This document shows positions 23,925 to 33,109 of a DNA stretch of 64,000 bases, in pieces. The number at the start of each line of letters is the position of its first letter. Within the stretch, counting starts at the first letter, position 1. Below the pieces are notes generated by a model. The model had not been told where the DNA came from, did not search any database, and was given only the letters and a program-made list of their open reading frames with translations. Origin of the DNA: an uncultured Sphingomonadaceae bacterium. GTDB lineage: Bacteria; Pseudomonadota; Alphaproteobacteria; Sphingomonadales; Sphingomonadaceae. Location of the stretch: assembly GCA_947489315.1 (NCBI GenBank), contig CANLCX010000001.1:623501-687500 (forward strand). The letters run 5' to 3'. The position numbers and the translations under genes are program-made.

Positions 23925-25295
23925 ATGTTCTCAAATGTCATAAATAGCATAGGCGCTGGTTCAGGCCTTAACAGTGCGCAGCTGGTGGCAGACCTGGTCG
24001 CCGCATCAACGGGCGCGAAGCTGGGACAGCTCAACGAGCGCGATCAGTTGAATAGCACGCGAATATCCGCGATGGCAGCAACCGCATCGGCATTGAGCAC
24101 CTTTGCTGCGGCTGTAAAAGAAACTTTGAATGGGCAAGGTTTTGTTGGCGAGCTTATCTCAACCAGAACCGATTTAGCCAATGCAACGGTCGTCGAAGGT
24201 GGAAGACCCGAAGGTTTGCCTGCTTCGATCGAAGTTGTGCAGCTTGCTGCCGCACAGCGTGAAATGACTGATGTTTACGCCAGTGCATCTGATCCAGTGG
24301 GTGAGCGTACGCTGACGATCAACAATAGCGGAGGCAGTTTTGATGTCGTGATCGACAGCGCGAATGATAGTCTCGCCGGTATGAGAGATGCGATTAATGC
24401 CAGTAACAGCGGTGTAACGGCATCCATTATAACCGATAACGCGGGGGCGAGGCTGGTGATGGAATCGCAAGAAGGCGTGGAAAGCGCTTTTACCGTATCC
24501 GATAGTCCAGTTGGTGGCCCTATTCTCGGGGTGCCCTTGAACTTTACAAATATTGACCAGGCGGAAGACAGCATCATCCGGGTAGATGGTATTGAATTGA
24601 CCAACAGCAGCAATAGCGTCTTGGGTGCGATACCGGGCGTCCAGATATCGCTATTGGCAGCAGAACCGGGTACAAATTTAACGATAAATGGCGATTCTGA
24701 ACCGCTCGATGTTCGTAGTCTGGTGACGGAATTTGTTACCGCCTATAACGAACTGCGGTCTTCTCTGAACGATGCTACTGCTCCAGGATTAGCTGGTGCA
24801 AGTGGTGGTCCGCTGGCCGGGGATCGCGGTGCGCGCGAAGTGATTAGACAGCTGAGCCAGTTGACGTCGACACGGTTGAACGACACCGGCGATTTCAACA
24901 CATTGGCCGATATTGGTCTCCGGACAGAGAGTGATGGTACGTTGAGCATCGACGAGACCCGTCTGGACGCGGCTCTCGAGCTTGATAGCGGTGCGATCAA
25001 ATTGATGCTGGAGCCTGCGATCATAACCGAAACGAATATCGGGCTATCCGGTGCTCTGGATAAAATTGCGACAGCTTTACAGGATGAAAATGGAGCGCTT
25101 GGCCAAGCCCAGGAACGGCTGGATAGTATCCGTGAATCCATCGCGGAGCGACGCGTGAAGATTACCGACGAAGGCGATCGCTTGCAGGAGCAATTGCAAA
25201 GCACTTTTGCTGGTTTGGAGCGGCAACTTTCCGTGCTGCGCGCGACCCAATCCTATGTCGAACAGCAATTCGCATCCTTTAATGATAATAACTGA
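23925..25295 (+). CDS. fliD: Filament cap protein FliD
   Basis: Caps the filament tip and folds flagellin into place. The 456-residue protein has FliD_N features (NSAQLVADLVAASTGAKLGQ, RISAMAATASALSTFAAAVK), a flagellin-IN-like segment near residue 140 (GMRDAINASNSGVTASIITD), and FliD_C (TEFVTAYNELRSSLND, LADIGLRTESDGTLSIDETR). The C-terminal coiled coil ends in LRATQSYVEQQFASF. Length is typical. It is followed 19 bases later by fliS. Confidence 0.94.
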   Translation: MFSNVINSIGAGSGLNSAQLVADLVAASTGAKLGQLNERDQLNSTRISAMAATASALSTFAAAVKETLNGQGFVGELISTRTDLANATVVEGGRPEGLPASIEVVQLAAAQREMTDVYASASDPVGERTLTINNSGGSFDVVIDSANDSLAGMRDAINASNSGVTASIITDNAGARLVMESQEGVESAFTVSDSPVGGPILGVPLNFTNIDQAEDSIIRVDGIELTNSSNSVLGAIPGVQISLLAAEPGTNLTINGDSEPLDVRSLVTEFVTAYNELRSSLNDATAPGLAGASGGPLAGDRGAREVIRQLSQLTSTRLNDTGDFNTLADIGLRTESDGTLSIDETRLDAALELDSGAIKLMLEPAIITETNIGLSGALDKIATALQDENGALGQAQERLDSIRESIAERRVKITDEGDRLQEQLQSTFAGLERQLSVLRATQSYVEQQFASFNDNN

Positions 25296-25314
25296 CGTTA
25301 GAAAGCCATAGAGA

Positions 25315-25740
25315 ATGACATTCCAATCGAATATCCGCCGCGCATCAAGCTATAAATCTATCCAGAAGGACAGCCGCGTTTTGTCGGCAAATCCCTATGA
25401 TTTGGTTGCGGTACTTTTTTCTGAACTGCGCGATAGTCTGGATCTCATGATCGAGAACGCCCGCCGGAATGACAGGGCTAGAGTGTTTGAATGTAGAGCA
25501 AAAGCGCTGTCCATTTTAAATGGGTTGGATGAATCGCTTGATTTTGATGCAGCGGGCGATTTGGCGCAGACGCTGCACACCATCTATACGGAAGCAGCGC
25601 GGCGCATTCAGGCGGAAATCGGCGTGTCCTTTATCGAACGCGTGGAATCAGCGCGAGAAATGCTTTACGAAATAGAGAAAGCCTGGATGGCGATTGCGCC
25701 AGGAACACAACAGGCCGGTTCATTACGCCAGGCCAGTTAA
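25315..25740 (+). CDS. fliS: Flagellin export chaperone FliS
   Basis: Cytoplasmic chaperone that keeps flagellin monomeric before export. The 141-residue helical protein has the FliS-like region NPYDLVAVLFSELRDSLDLM, with the L-x-x-L-Y-D pattern reading VAVLFSEL, and further helices (RARVFECRAKALSILNGLDE). It pairs with fliD as usual. The last four bases overlap the end of the convergent activator gene. Confidence 0.85.
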   Translation: MTFQSNIRRASSYKSIQKDSRVLSANPYDLVAVLFSELRDSLDLMIENARRNDRARVFECRAKALSILNGLDESLDFDAAGDLAQTLHTIYTEAARRIQAEIGVSFIERVESAREMLYEIEKAWMAIAPGTQQAGSLRQAS

Positions 25741-26969
25741 AAGCCAGCGGCCATGGCAACATTATTTTCAAAATGCTTGTCGAGATTATGCTTGCGCATT
25801 TTATCAATGAATGTCGTGCGTTTGATGTTGATCGAGCGAGCCGCCTTTGAAACCACGCCATGCGATGTATTAAGAGCATGCATGATTATCCGGCGCTCCT
25901 CACTTTGAAGATGGGCGTTTAGATCCACCACATTGCTCGTTTGATGCCCAAGAGCCGATGAAAGCATACCTGCAAATGGTGTCGCTCGATCGTTTGTTGG
26001 GAAGTCTTCAGTGAACCGGCTTGGTCCATCGATCGGCTGAGCGGCGAAGGGACGGGATGGTTCCATATTAGCGCTGGGGACAGCCGGAGCAATGTCTGAC
26101 TTAACCAGGGCCGCAATATCGTGCGCTTGAACAAGCTGGCCAGCAAAAAACACTGTGGCCCGTTCGACAACATTGCGCAATTCACGCACGTTGCCTGGCC
26201 AGTCATAGCTCTGCAGGGCAGCATAGGCCTCTGGCGTGAATATTGGCGACGGAGCATTGTCTGATTGATGTTTCAGGAAATGTTCGACTAATGCCGGAAT
26301 ATCTTCGGTCCGCTCATTGAGGGCAGGGACTTCGATGGGGACAACGCAAAGCCGATAGAACAGGTCTTCGCGAAAAGATCCGCGCTGGATCGCCTCGCCA
26401 AGGTTTTTGTGCGACGCTGCAACGACTCTGACGTCGATAGGAATATTTTCATTGCCGCCGACCCGGTTTACAATCCGTGATTCCAAGACCCGCAATAGTT
26501 TAACCTGCATATTGAGTGGCATGTCGCCGATCTCATCGAGGAAAATTGTGCCGTTGTTAGACTGTTCAAATAAGCCAACATGTTGTTTGAAAGCGCCGGT
26601 AAAACTGCCTTTTTCATGGCCAAATAATTCTGATTCAATCAATTGTTCAGGTAACGCGCCACAATTGACCGTGATATTCGGAGCGTCGGCTCGTTGTGAA
26701 ATAGTGTGGATGGCATCAGCGACAACTTCCTTACCGCTACCGGAAGGACCAGAAATCATGATCGAAGAATTGCAACGGCCTGCAAATTTTACCAGCATCC
26801 GCAGTTGCTGCATTTTCGGGCTATTGCCGATCAGCTTTGCAGCAAGCAGCGTTTCTATATTTACGTCGTTCATTAAACTACCCAGATGACTAACCACATT
26901 GTCCGGCACTGCCGGGGAAAGGTGGTTCGAAGATCCCGCAATCTTCGAACCGTCACCTGGTAAATTCAT
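25737..26969 (-). CDS. Second sigma-54-dependent activator, FleQ-like
   Basis: AAA+ enhancer-binding protein, probably a second flagellar regulator. The 410-residue protein has a short N-terminal tail (about 45 residues, no receiver domain). An AAA+ domain follows with Walker A GPSGSGKE, loop GSFTGA, Walker B NGTIFLDEI and the VRVVAASHKNL sensor. A linker leads to a C-terminal helix-turn-helix reading GVVSKAARSINIKRTTFIDK, then MRKHNL, very like the FleQ DNA-binding domain. ATG 26969 and an in-frame ATG at 26873 are both possible starts. It converges on fliS with a four-base overlap. Confidence 0.85.
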   Translation of the reverse strand: MNLPGDGSKIAGSSNHLSPAVPDNVVSHLGSLMNDVNIETLLAAKLIGNSPKMQQLRMLVKFAGRCNSSIMISGPSGSGKEVVADAIHTISQRADAPNITVNCGALPEQLIESELFGHEKGSFTGAFKQHVGLFEQSNNGTIFLDEIGDMPLNMQVKLLRVLESRIVNRVGGNENIPIDVRVVAASHKNLGEAIQRGSFREDLFYRLCVVPIEVPALNERTEDIPALVEHFLKHQSDNAPSPIFTPEAYAALQSYDWPGNVRELRNVVERATVFFAGQLVQAHDIAALVKSDIAPAVPSANMEPSRPFAAQPIDGPSRFTEDFPTNDRATPFAGMLSSALGHQTSNVVDLNAHLQSEERRIIMHALNTSHGVVSKAARSINIKRTTFIDKMRKHNLDKHFENNVAMAAGF

Positions 26970-27067
26970 AAATGAACAAAGATGGTTAAGTTCGAGTTAA
27001 CGGCATGGGGCTGTGTTAGAAAACATGTCCGTTATGATCGTTTCACAACGATGGAGTAGCAGCTCGG

Positions 27068-27547
27068 TCAGCTCATATTTTGCAGGATCAGCGCCATTTT
27101 GTCCTTGCAGAACGTGGATGTTGAAATGAATATCATGCGGTTATCTGAAGGATTAGGGGATTTTTCCAAAAGCCCTTCTTCGGCCATGACGTTGATATAT
27201 CTCATCGCCGTGGTCATCGGAATGCCCGAACTATGAGCGATGGAAGAAACGGTTATCTTCTCACCCTTGAGATCACAAATGTAAATATCGAGGCACATGT
27301 TCCAACAGGAATCAGTGAATAATCCAGCGTCGAGATTGAGTATATTGGCTTTTAGTCGGCTCCATCTCAGCATTGTCTCAGCGCGATCTATCAGCCCGGA
27401 GCGGTCCATCTCTTCAGAGATTGCACTATTGTTTGCAATGTCCTGATGGCCAGAAACAGCGATTAACTGACTTAGCGTGTCAATTTTTTCGGCTGCTAAG
27501 GCCATTGCATTTTTAATTGCAGTAATCTCGACACTGACTTCGTCCAT
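27068..27547 (-). CDS. Winged-helix transcriptional regulator, MarR-like
   Basis: Probable DNA-binding regulator of unknown target. The 159-residue protein has an N-terminal helical segment and a C-terminal winged-helix domain. Its helix-turn-helix and wing read VSSIAHSSGIPMTTAMRYIN, VMAEEGLLEKSPNPSDNR and MIFISTS. The tail helix FCKDKMALILQNM would serve dimerisation. It lies leftward at the edge of the flagellar cluster with about 230 AT-rich bases upstream, where its promoter should be. A regulatory role in motility is possible but not shown. Confidence 0.7.
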   Translation of the reverse strand: MDEVSVEITAIKNAMALAAEKIDTLSQLIAVSGHQDIANNSAISEEMDRSGLIDRAETMLRWSRLKANILNLDAGLFTDSCWNMCLDIYICDLKGEKITVSSIAHSSGIPMTTAMRYINVMAEEGLLEKSPNPSDNRMIFISTSTFCKDKMALILQNMS

Positions 27548-27584
27548 TTTCGTACGGAATACTCCATGACAACATCGGAGGATA

Positions 27585-29585
27585 AATCACCCTGCTACAA
27601 CTATTTACACTATTACATTGTCACGTAAACCTATTCAGGCTTTTCTTGCAAACATAACAATCTCTAGCAACTTGTAATATAATGTAAATTTAGAGATGGT
27701 ATTTCTGATATATTTCCCTGAAACGTAAAGTTCAGAAGCAGCCAAGGTTGAAAAATATTTTCCAAAACCGGCCTGTTCAGACCGTATGTAATTGCCGGTC
27801 TTCAGCCTGTCGCCGCCACATATCTGCATAAAGCCCTTGCTTGGCCAGCAAAATGTGATGACTGCCGCGTTCCGCAATGCGGCCTTCGTTCAGGACAATA
27901 ATTTCGTCTGCATGGGTGATGGTTGATAACCGGTGGGCGATGATCAATGTCGTGCGTCGTTCCGAAATTTTGGCAAGCGTCGCCTGAATTTCATCTTCTG
28001 TCCGGCTATCAAGCGCTGACGTTGCTTCATCCAATATCAGGATCGGCGGGTTTTTGAGCAAAGTCCGCGCAATTGCCACGCGTTGCTTTTCGCCGCCGGA
28101 GAGTTTCAGTCCGCGCTCGCCGACTTGTGTGTCATACCCGTCTGGCAGCTTGGCGATAAAGCCATCCAGTGCCGCGCCACGGGCGGCGGCTTCGATTTCC
28201 GCCTGGGTTGCGCCATTGCGGCCATAGCCGATATTATAACCGATCGTGTCGTTAAACAGCACACTGTCCTGCGGCACGATGCCGATGGCGCCGCGCAAGC
28301 TGTTCTGGGTCACATCAGATATGTCCTGACCATCGATCAGGATGCGCCCGGCTTGCGGGTCATAGAAACGGAACAAGAGTCGCGCGAGGGTGGATTTACC
28401 GGCACCGGAAGGCCCAACAATAGCCAGCGTGCCATCTGGCGGCACGGCAAAGCTCAGACCATTGAGTATCGCGCGATCTTCATCATAGGAAAAGGCGACA
28501 TCTTCAAACGCCACCTGTCCGGTGCTGACATTCAGTGTTGCAGCGTCCGGCTTGTCCTTGATCTCCGGATCGGTGTCGATCAGTCTGAACATTGCGTCCA
28601 TATCGACCAGACCCTGACGGATGGTGCGATAGACCATGCCGAGCAGATCCAGCGGCCGGAATAACTGCATCAATAGTGCGTTGACCAGCACCAGATCACC
28701 GACGGTCAATTGTCCCTGGCTCCAGCCGTAGACGCTGTAACTCATAGCGCCGAACATCGTCAGATTGGTAATCAGCGATTGGCCGATGTTGAGCATGCCG
28801 AGTGAATTTTCCGATTTCACAGCGGCATTGGCCCAATCCTGCATAGCGCGATTATAACGTGCCGCTTCACGGTCTTCGGCGGTGAAATATTTCACCGTCT
28901 CATAATTGAGCAACGCATCAACCGACCGGCCAATGGCGCGGGTGTCCATGTCATTCATTTCAGCGCGTAAGGCGTTGCGCCAGTCTGTGACCTTGCGGGT
29001 GAAGAATATATAGACGACCACCATCGCCATGGTTGCCGCCACCAAACCAAAGCCGAATTTGACCTGAAAAATGACTAGTACGGCGATAAGCTCGATCAGC
29101 GTCGGGGCGATATTGAACAGTAGGAAATAGAGCATGATGTCGATGCTCTTGGTCCCGCGCTCGATGACTTTCGTGATTTCGCCGGTGCGGCGACCCAGAT
29201 GAAAGCGCAGCGAGAGGTTGTGTAGGTGCGTGAAAACATTGCTCGCCAGACGCCGCGCTGCTTCTTGACCCACTTTTTCGAACACGATGTTTCGTAAATT
29301 GTCGAACATCACCTGGCCAAAACGCGCCAATCCATAGGAGGCAACCAAGGCTAACAGCACAGTAAGCGCCGCTTCGGTGCCAGCGGTCATGCCATCGACC
29401 ACTGCCTTATAGGCAAAGGGCATGGACAGCACTGCCGCCTTGGCACAGAGCACGAGTATGCCAGCAATTACGATCCGCAAGCGCAAAGACGGCTCACCTT
29501 TTGGCCACAAATAAGGCAGGAAGCGCTTAAGCGTGGGGATCATCGGTGGGTCGATCTGACCCTTGGTGCTATAATCTGGCGGCAT
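27585..29585 (-). other. Note region: 27548-27776 AT-rich gap leading into ABC exporter
   Basis: The 229 bases at 27548-27776 separate the winged-helix gene from the end of the ABC exporter. They are AT-rich and hold no supported gene or clear terminator; the regulator's promoter should lie there. This entry spans into the neighbouring gene only to mark the boundary. Confidence 0.3.
27777..29585 (-). CDS. ATM1/HMT1-type ABC exporter
   Basis: Inner-membrane half-transporter with a membrane domain followed by an ATPase. From ATG 29585 it is 602 residues; a GTG at 29609 would add eight. Six helices occupy about residues 30-310. The ATPase has Walker A GPSGAGKST, the LSGGEKQRVAIAR signature, Walker B ILILDEATSALDS and the H-loop IIAHRLST. 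The EVGQEAARRLASNVFTHLHN and SLRFHLGRRTGEITKVIERG pattern (here with KVGQEAARR) is typical of the ATM1/HMT1 branch, which exports glutathione-linked metals or sulfur compounds. It follows a TonB receptor by about 50 bases, so metal or metallophore traffic is likely. Confidence 0.88.
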   Translation of the reverse strand: MPPDYSTKGQIDPPMIPTLKRFLPYLWPKGEPSLRLRIVIAGILVLCAKAAVLSMPFAYKAVVDGMTAGTEAALTVLLALVASYGLARFGQVMFDNLRNIVFEKVGQEAARRLASNVFTHLHNLSLRFHLGRRTGEITKVIERGTKSIDIMLYFLLFNIAPTLIELIAVLVIFQVKFGFGLVAATMAMVVVYIFFTRKVTDWRNALRAEMNDMDTRAIGRSVDALLNYETVKYFTAEDREAARYNRAMQDWANAAVKSENSLGMLNIGQSLITNLTMFGAMSYSVYGWSQGQLTVGDLVLVNALLMQLFRPLDLLGMVYRTIRQGLVDMDAMFRLIDTDPEIKDKPDAATLNVSTGQVAFEDVAFSYDEDRAILNGLSFAVPPDGTLAIVGPSGAGKSTLARLLFRFYDPQAGRILIDGQDISDVTQNSLRGAIGIVPQDSVLFNDTIGYNIGYGRNGATQAEIEAAARGAALDGFIAKLPDGYDTQVGERGLKLSGGEKQRVAIARTLLKNPPILILDEATSALDSRTEDEIQATLAKISERRTTLIIAHRLSTITHADEIIVLNEGRIAERGSHHILLAKQGLYADMWRRQAEDRQLHTV

Positions 29586-29639
29586 CCCTCGGATGTAAGG
29601 ACGCCGCACCCAATTGTCTATGCGCAGTGCTGTGTGGCT

Positions 29640-31751
29640 TTAGAAACTACCGCTGATGGTGAGTCGATAAATAAGACCGAATTTACGGCTACGGTTCTCG
29701 ACAAATCCGACCGGACCGTCGCGACGTCCTCTGGTAAATTCGCCAGTGCCTTCATCCAGCACACCATAGGCGGTGCGCACGAAGCGGTCGCTGCGATCAA
29801 ACAGATTGCCGAGATTGGCGTTTACGGTCAGCCCGAATACATCCTTGTGCTCGACAAAAATCCATGAATAAGGCGCGCGTGTGTCGAAATCCGCGATCTG
29901 ATCCAGACGGATATTCCCGACATCATCAAAATCTTCAATGCCAGCGCCCCAAGCCCAATCGGTATTCGGAATATCGTGTCGCAAGGTAATCTCGTAACTG
30001 TAGATATCATCCTGCCCGATCCGCCTGGTCCGTCCGGTAAGTGGGTCGCGGAGGCTGCTTTTGACAGCCTCGGCCTCTATATCGATTTTTGCTCCCTGCC
30101 AACCAATCGGATCGAGCAACAATGTCGACACCAGCGAAAGTCCGTAACGGTCAGCGCTATCGAGATTGCCGCGCGCTTCAGTGGTGGGGCTGGTAGGAAT
30201 CGTGTCGACGATGTCGCTGATCTTTTCTCCGAACAAGGTCACTGTAGCGGACCCGAAAGCACCCAGTTTTTTCGTTGCCTCCAATTCGGCGCGCCATTTC
30301 TGCGGCGGCACCAAATTCGGATTACCGGCGTTGACAACGTCATTTGAAACTTCAACCGACGCGACGAAATCGAAAAAGTCGAGTTGGTCTACTTCTCGGG
30401 ATAGTTTGAAGCTAAGGTCAAAATCGTCGGTTGGCTTCCAAGCCAGAGTGACTGACCCTTTTGGGCGAACGAAAGAGCGGCTCTGATCGCCTTGGCTAAT
30501 CTCACTATATTCACCGCCAAGAGCGGCTTGCAGTGTCAGTTTATCGGATAGTGGGCGTCCATAAGTTGTTATGAATTCGCCTCTTTTTTCTTCGACCTTG
30601 GTGTTGGAGTTGTCCAAATCTCCGCCGGATAATTGGGCTTCGCTTTCAAGGAAGTTATAGGCGCCTTCAAGGCTAAATCCCCAATCCGTACCGCCAGCGG
30701 TTTTCCAGCCATATTCCGCGCGAAGCACAGATTCCCCTTCATCGACTATCCGGTCAAACCCGCTTGAAAAAGTCGGTGTGACGCCGTCTGTAAATGTGCG
30801 ACTGAAAAAATCCTGGGTCGGGCTATGCTCCAGCCGTTGCAGCCCGATCAGCTTCAAACGGCCGCCGCCCAAAGCAAATTCATAGTCAGCACTAAACTCT
30901 GCGTTCCACTCGCGCTCGCGGCCCGTGAACAGCTCGATTATATCCGACCCTCCCTCTTCCGTTCGCAGCGTATCGACCCGTTGGAAAAAACGATTGAGTC
31001 CATATTCTCCAGTAATGTTGAACACAGAACCGGCGGCACTTGTGCGGCTATAAGATGCGTTGATCGAAGGCACGTCACCGCGTGTCCGCGCAACTTCATC
31101 TCGCATGAACAGCAAATCGCCTGACCCGTTGGTAATTCGCTCCGGTCCCTGCGCGCCATTGCGAAAGGCGTCATTTTCGACTGCAATGGTGAAATCGCCG
31201 TTGAATAGCTTGCCGCTAATTGATGCTTCGCCAGCAAACCAGTTGTCGCCAGCCCGGCGCCATTGTGGGCGCCATTTGAAATTGCCGGTAATGCCTGTGG
31301 CTTCATCGCTATTGGTGACCAGATTGAGCACCTGACCGGACAAGCCTGAAATGCTCAGCGTCGCGCCATCGACAATTTCGACCCTTAGGACATTGGCTGC
31401 CGAAATACGGCCCAACACAGTGAAGGCATCATTATTTTTACCGGCAATCCGGGCACCGTTGATCAGCACATTTTCATCGGCCTGACCCAAGCCGCGGGCA
31501 TTGTCGTCACCGGTATCAATGATGAAACCGGGAACTTGGTTGACGATGTCGAGGGCGGTGCGGGGATTGAAACGCGAAAATTGCGCAGCATCATAGATCT
31601 GCCGGCTATTTTCCGTGCGGGGCTGCAGGTTGTTGTTAACGGCAGTTGGGATCGCCGTTTCAGTTTGCGCCGACGCGGAGGACGGGATTAGAAATGATGT
31701 GGTCAGCGCAGAAACAGCAACACTAATGCATAACCAATTGGTTTTGATCAA
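29640..31751 (-). CDS. TonB-dependent outer-membrane receptor
   Basis: Outer-membrane active transporter. The 703-residue protein has a signal peptide (ending SSASAQ), a plug domain around residues 50-160 (TALDIVNQVPGFIIDTGDDN, GNVLRVEIVDGATL-type strands) and a 22-strand barrel ending in YRLTISGSF with a terminal phenylalanine. The plug is short and no clear TonB box is visible, so the substrate is not apparent. It lies directly upstream of the ATM1-type exporter on the same strand, suggesting a metal-linked pair. A palindrome of BlaI/CopY type lies about 100 bases upstream. Confidence 0.88.
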   Translation of the reverse strand: MIKTNWLCISVAVSALTTSFLIPSSASAQTETAIPTAVNNNLQPRTENSRQIYDAAQFSRFNPRTALDIVNQVPGFIIDTGDDNARGLGQADENVLINGARIAGKNNDAFTVLGRISAANVLRVEIVDGATLSISGLSGQVLNLVTNSDEATGITGNFKWRPQWRRAGDNWFAGEASISGKLFNGDFTIAVENDAFRNGAQGPERITNGSGDLLFMRDEVARTRGDVPSINASYSRTSAAGSVFNITGEYGLNRFFQRVDTLRTEEGGSDIIELFTGREREWNAEFSADYEFALGGGRLKLIGLQRLEHSPTQDFFSRTFTDGVTPTFSSGFDRIVDEGESVLRAEYGWKTAGGTDWGFSLEGAYNFLESEAQLSGGDLDNSNTKVEEKRGEFITTYGRPLSDKLTLQAALGGEYSEISQGDQSRSFVRPKGSVTLAWKPTDDFDLSFKLSREVDQLDFFDFVASVEVSNDVVNAGNPNLVPPQKWRAELEATKKLGAFGSATVTLFGEKISDIVDTIPTSPTTEARGNLDSADRYGLSLVSTLLLDPIGWQGAKIDIEAEAVKSSLRDPLTGRTRRIGQDDIYSYEITLRHDIPNTDWAWGAGIEDFDDVGNIRLDQIADFDTRAPYSWIFVEHKDVFGLTVNANLGNLFDRSDRFVRTAYGVLDEGTGEFTRGRRDGPVGFVENRSRKFGLIYRLTISGSF

Positions 31752-31850
31752 GATAATCCCCCCTTAACGGAATTAAATTTTATATTTTTCGTCTTATTCT
31801 TGCCCGCCTGCTATGTCCGGTTGGTTGCATGTGATACCGGCTTTCGACAA

Positions 31851-31864
31851 ACTACATTTGTAGT
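31851..31864. promoter_or_regulatory. ACTACATTTGTAGT palindrome, BlaI/CopY-type operator
   Basis: A perfect 14-bp palindrome with the core TACA-N2-TGTA, the known operator core of BlaI/MecI/CopY repressors. It lies 100 bases upstream of the leftward TonB receptor gene. No such repressor is encoded in the window, so the link is inferred. Confidence 0.55.
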
Positions 31865-31920
31865 CGGATCAACAACTTTACAGTCCGAATCCATGATCCA
31901 GCTCTATAAACTCTTCTATC

Positions 31921-32199
31921 TTAATGTTTGTTTGAAAATAGGACGTAAGCGCCCGCGCCGTTGGCCAAGGTATAGATGCCATAAAAGATTACAGCACTGA
32001 GCATTCCCATATTGGCGAAGACCAGAGCGGCGGCGAGCATGAAAAATTCCAGTATATAGCTGCCATAAGGCCCTAGTATCTTGGAAAAACTTCCGCGTGC
32101 CTCGGTGATCATGGGATGATTGCTCTCCATCATCGCCTTGTGCATGGCGAAATTTCCTATCCCGCAGATAAAGATGATAAAAACATACATGCACTGCAT
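31921..32199 (-). CDS. Small integral membrane protein, unrecognised
   Basis: A 92-residue protein with a hydrophobic N-terminus (MYVFIIFICGIGNFAMH), a short loop rich in polar residues, and two further helices (ILEFFMLAAALVFANMGML and FYGIYTLANGAGAYVLF). The frame stays open upstream into the divergent dehydrogenase gene, but that part is not protein-like; ATG 32199 or 32190 is the probable start. No strong ribosome-binding site is seen. It is upstream of the TonB receptor on the same strand, 170 bases away. Function unknown. Confidence 0.6.
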   Translation of the reverse strand: MQCMYVFIIFICGIGNFAMHKAMMESNHPMITEARGSFSKILGPYGSYILEFFMLAAALVFANMGMLSAVIFYGIYTLANGAGAYVLFSNKH

Positions 32200-32290
32200 A
32201 TAGGGTTTTTTGATGCACTTGTCAGTTGCCGTGGGTGATATATTCGCCAAGGTGGCTTTCAGGTGACAGTCGAAAGGTTGGGAGTGTGAA

Positions 32291-33109
32291 ATGGAATTTG
32301 CAGGCAAGACAACGGTTATAACCGGTGGAGCAACCGGTATCGGATTTGCTCTGGCGAAGCAGATCGGCAAAGCTGGTGGCAAGATCATCTTGTTTGAGCC
32401 ACGCGCAAATCGACTGCAGGAAGCGGTTGCCAATTTGGCCAACGAAGACATTGATGCCAACTATATGGTCGGCGACGTCGCCAAGCCGGAAGATATTGAA
32501 GCCTTGGCAGACTTTGCATGGGCGGAAAATGGCCGGGCCGACATATTGATCAACAATGCTGGCGTGAGCGGTGGTCGTAATTCGGTGATCGATATGGACA
32601 TGGAAGAAGCGCGGCGGCTTTATGATGTCAATTTCTGGGGGGTTTGGAACGGTATTTCGACCTTTGCCAAACGCTTTCGCGAAGACGGGCAGCCTTCGGC
32701 TATTTACACAACGGCATCTGAAAACAGCCTGTTCAATGCGCTACCTCGCACGGGCGGTGCTTATGTATCCAGCAAACAGGGGTTGCTCGGCCTGATGGAT
32801 GTGCTGCGCCGCGAAGCGCCGGATAACATCGAACTGGGGGTGATTATTCCCGGCTGGGTCAAATCGGAATTGTCGGAATTGCAGGCTGACGAAGCCATGG
32901 ATACCGATGAATTTGCAGAGATTATCTTCAAGCAAATGCAAGCGGGCGAATATTATCTCGTCAGCCATCCCTATAATGTTGTGCGGATGGAAGAGCGCTG
33001 GGCGGAGGTCTATGCCGCGTTCGAAAAATATGCGCCGCGCCATGAGGGCGATGACGTTGGCGATGTACAGCTTTGGTTTGATCGGATGCGGGCGGCGCGA
33101 AAAGGGTGA
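32291..33109 (+). CDS. Short-chain dehydrogenase/reductase
   Basis: NAD(P)-dependent oxidoreductase of the classical SDR family. The 272-residue protein has the cofactor motif TGGATGIG near residue 11, the NNAG motif (ILINNAGVSG), and the catalytic pair in YVSSKQG (Y-x-x-x-K). The region preceding the active Tyr reads TASENSLFNA. The substrate cannot be read from sequence. It is transcribed toward, and ends at, a convergent EamA transporter gene. Confidence 0.88.
   Translation: MEFAGKTTVITGGATGIGFALAKQIGKAGGKIILFEPRANRLQEAVANLANEDIDANYMVGDVAKPEDIEALADFAWAENGRADILINNAGVSGGRNSVIDMDMEEARRLYDVNFWGVWNGISTFAKRFREDGQPSAIYTTASENSLFNALPRTGGAYVSSKQGLLGLMDVLRREAPDNIELGVIIPGWVKSELSELQADEAMDTDEFAEIIFKQMQAGEYYLVSHPYNVVRMEERWAEVYAAFEKYAPRHEGDDVGDVQLWFDRMRAARKG

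Noticed and set aside
31921-32460. A 179-codon version of the small membrane protein extending into the dehydrogenase gene
   Set aside because: The first 87 codons overlap the dehydrogenase start on the opposite strand and do not look protein-like; the shorter 92-residue form is kept.
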